A stretch of 5,121 nucleotides of DNA from Clostridia bacterium (GTDB lineage: Bacteria > Bacillota_E > SLMV01 > PUMD01). The notes below the pieces were generated by a model that saw only the letters and a program-made list of their open reading frames with translations, did not search any database and had not been told where the DNA came from. The stretch covers positions 1 to 5,121 of the forward strand of contig PWUC01000006.1 in the NCBI GenBank assembly GCA_003562655.1, read 5' to 3'. Position numbers and translations under genes: made by a program. Of this stretch, positions 4,665 to 5,121 are shown one piece after another. Numbering within the stretch: position 1 is the first letter of the stretch; every line of letters starts with the position of its first letter.

Positions 4665-5121
4665 TCAGTGGGTCATGCGCGGGTCAAAGGTATCTCGCAG
4701 CCAGTCTCCCAGCAGGTTGATCCCCATCACGGTAAACATGATGGCCAGGCCGGGAAAGGTAGCGATCCACCACTGCCCAGCGAGGTACTGGCGCCCATCG
4801 GCCAACATCCCCCCCCACGTCGGGATTCGTGGATCCACACCGAGCCCGAGGAAGGTCAGGGATGCCTCGCTGATGATAACCCGGGCGAACATCAGCGTCC
4901 CAATCACCACCACGGAGGACATCACATTGGGAAGCATGTGTCTCAGCATCGTTCGAGACGGCTTGCATCCCGACGCGACCGAGGCCTCGATGAACTCCCT
5001 CTCCCTCAGTGCCAGAACCTGGCCCCGCACCAACCGCCCGTAGACCACCCAGCCGGTGATGCCCAGGACCAGGATGATGTTTCTGAGTCCCGAACCCAGC
5101 ACGAACATGACCGCCACGGCC
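4665..5121 (-). CDS. dppC: DppC/OppC-type peptide ABC transporter permease, C-terminal part
   Basis: About 151 C-terminal residues of an integral membrane permease of the dipeptide/oligopeptide/nickel ABC importer family; the N-terminal half lies beyond the right edge, and a full protein would be about 280-300 residues. Visible landmarks are the EAA loop (EREFIEASVASGCKPSRTML, then RHMLPN), FARVIISEASLTFLGLGVDPRIPTWGGML, WWIATFPGLAIMFTVMGINLLGDWLRD, and the usual ending DPRM. These include about three membrane segments and the ATPase-docking loop. The substrate (peptide, nickel or another) cannot be told from this part. The usual dppD/dppF ATPase genes do not follow it; downstream is the convergent importer operon, so this is the last gene of its unit. 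An in-frame GTG at 5117 is internal, not a start. Confidence 0.92.
   Translation of the reverse strand, partial: AVAVMFVLGSGLRNIILVLGITGWVVYGRLVRGQVLALREREFIEASVASGCKPSRTMLRHMLPNVMSSVVVIGTLMFARVIISEASLTFLGLGVDPRIPTWGGMLADGRQYLAGQWWIATFPGLAIMFTVMGINLLGDWLRDTFDPRMTH

Overview
The window is GC-rich bacterial DNA (roughly 60% GC by eye) with strong Shine-Dalgarno sites (GAGGAGGT, GGGAGGA) and a TTGACA-type promoter. No taxonomic marker is present. The methyltransferase resembles a family common in Bacillota, and the transporter is of the OpuC/OpuA type, so a GC-rich member of Bacillota or a similar lineage is a reasonable guess and no more. The exported solute-binding protein is extremely acidic (hand count about 62 Asp+Glu against 15 Lys+Arg in about 278 mature residues). 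That fits a salt-tolerant or haloalkaliphilic organism that lives on imported compatible solutes.

Layout, left to right. (1) 1-168, minus: a short open frame running off the left edge, of doubtful reality. (2) 257-1039, minus: a class I SAM-dependent methyltransferase with a clear RBS. (3) 1040-1634: a long divergent intergenic region. It holds a possible leftward promoter at 1425-1455, several inverted repeats in what would be the methyltransferase leader, a perfect 12-bp palindrome touching the -35 box of a good rightward promoter (1524-1551), and a hairpin followed by seven T's directly downstream of that promoter. (4) 1635-4536, plus: a three-gene compatible-solute ABC importer made of an ATPase with two CBS domains, one permease, and a lipoprotein binding protein. 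(5) 4537-4664: a convergent spacer with two GC-rich hairpins. (6) 4665-5121, minus: the C-terminal half of a DppC/OppC-type peptide ABC permease that continues beyond the right edge.

The plus-strand operon explains itself. The lipoprotein captures glycine betaine, choline, carnitine or a similar solute outside the membrane. The permease, presumably a homodimer, carries it across. The ATPase powers transport and probably gates it by ionic strength through its CBS domains and acidic tail. The promoter, palindrome and terminator-like hairpin suggest control by a repressor and by transcription attenuation.

I found no evidence for an undescribed multi-gene system. The least explained part is the divergent region 1040-1634, especially the terminator-like hairpin placed between the transporter promoter and its first gene.
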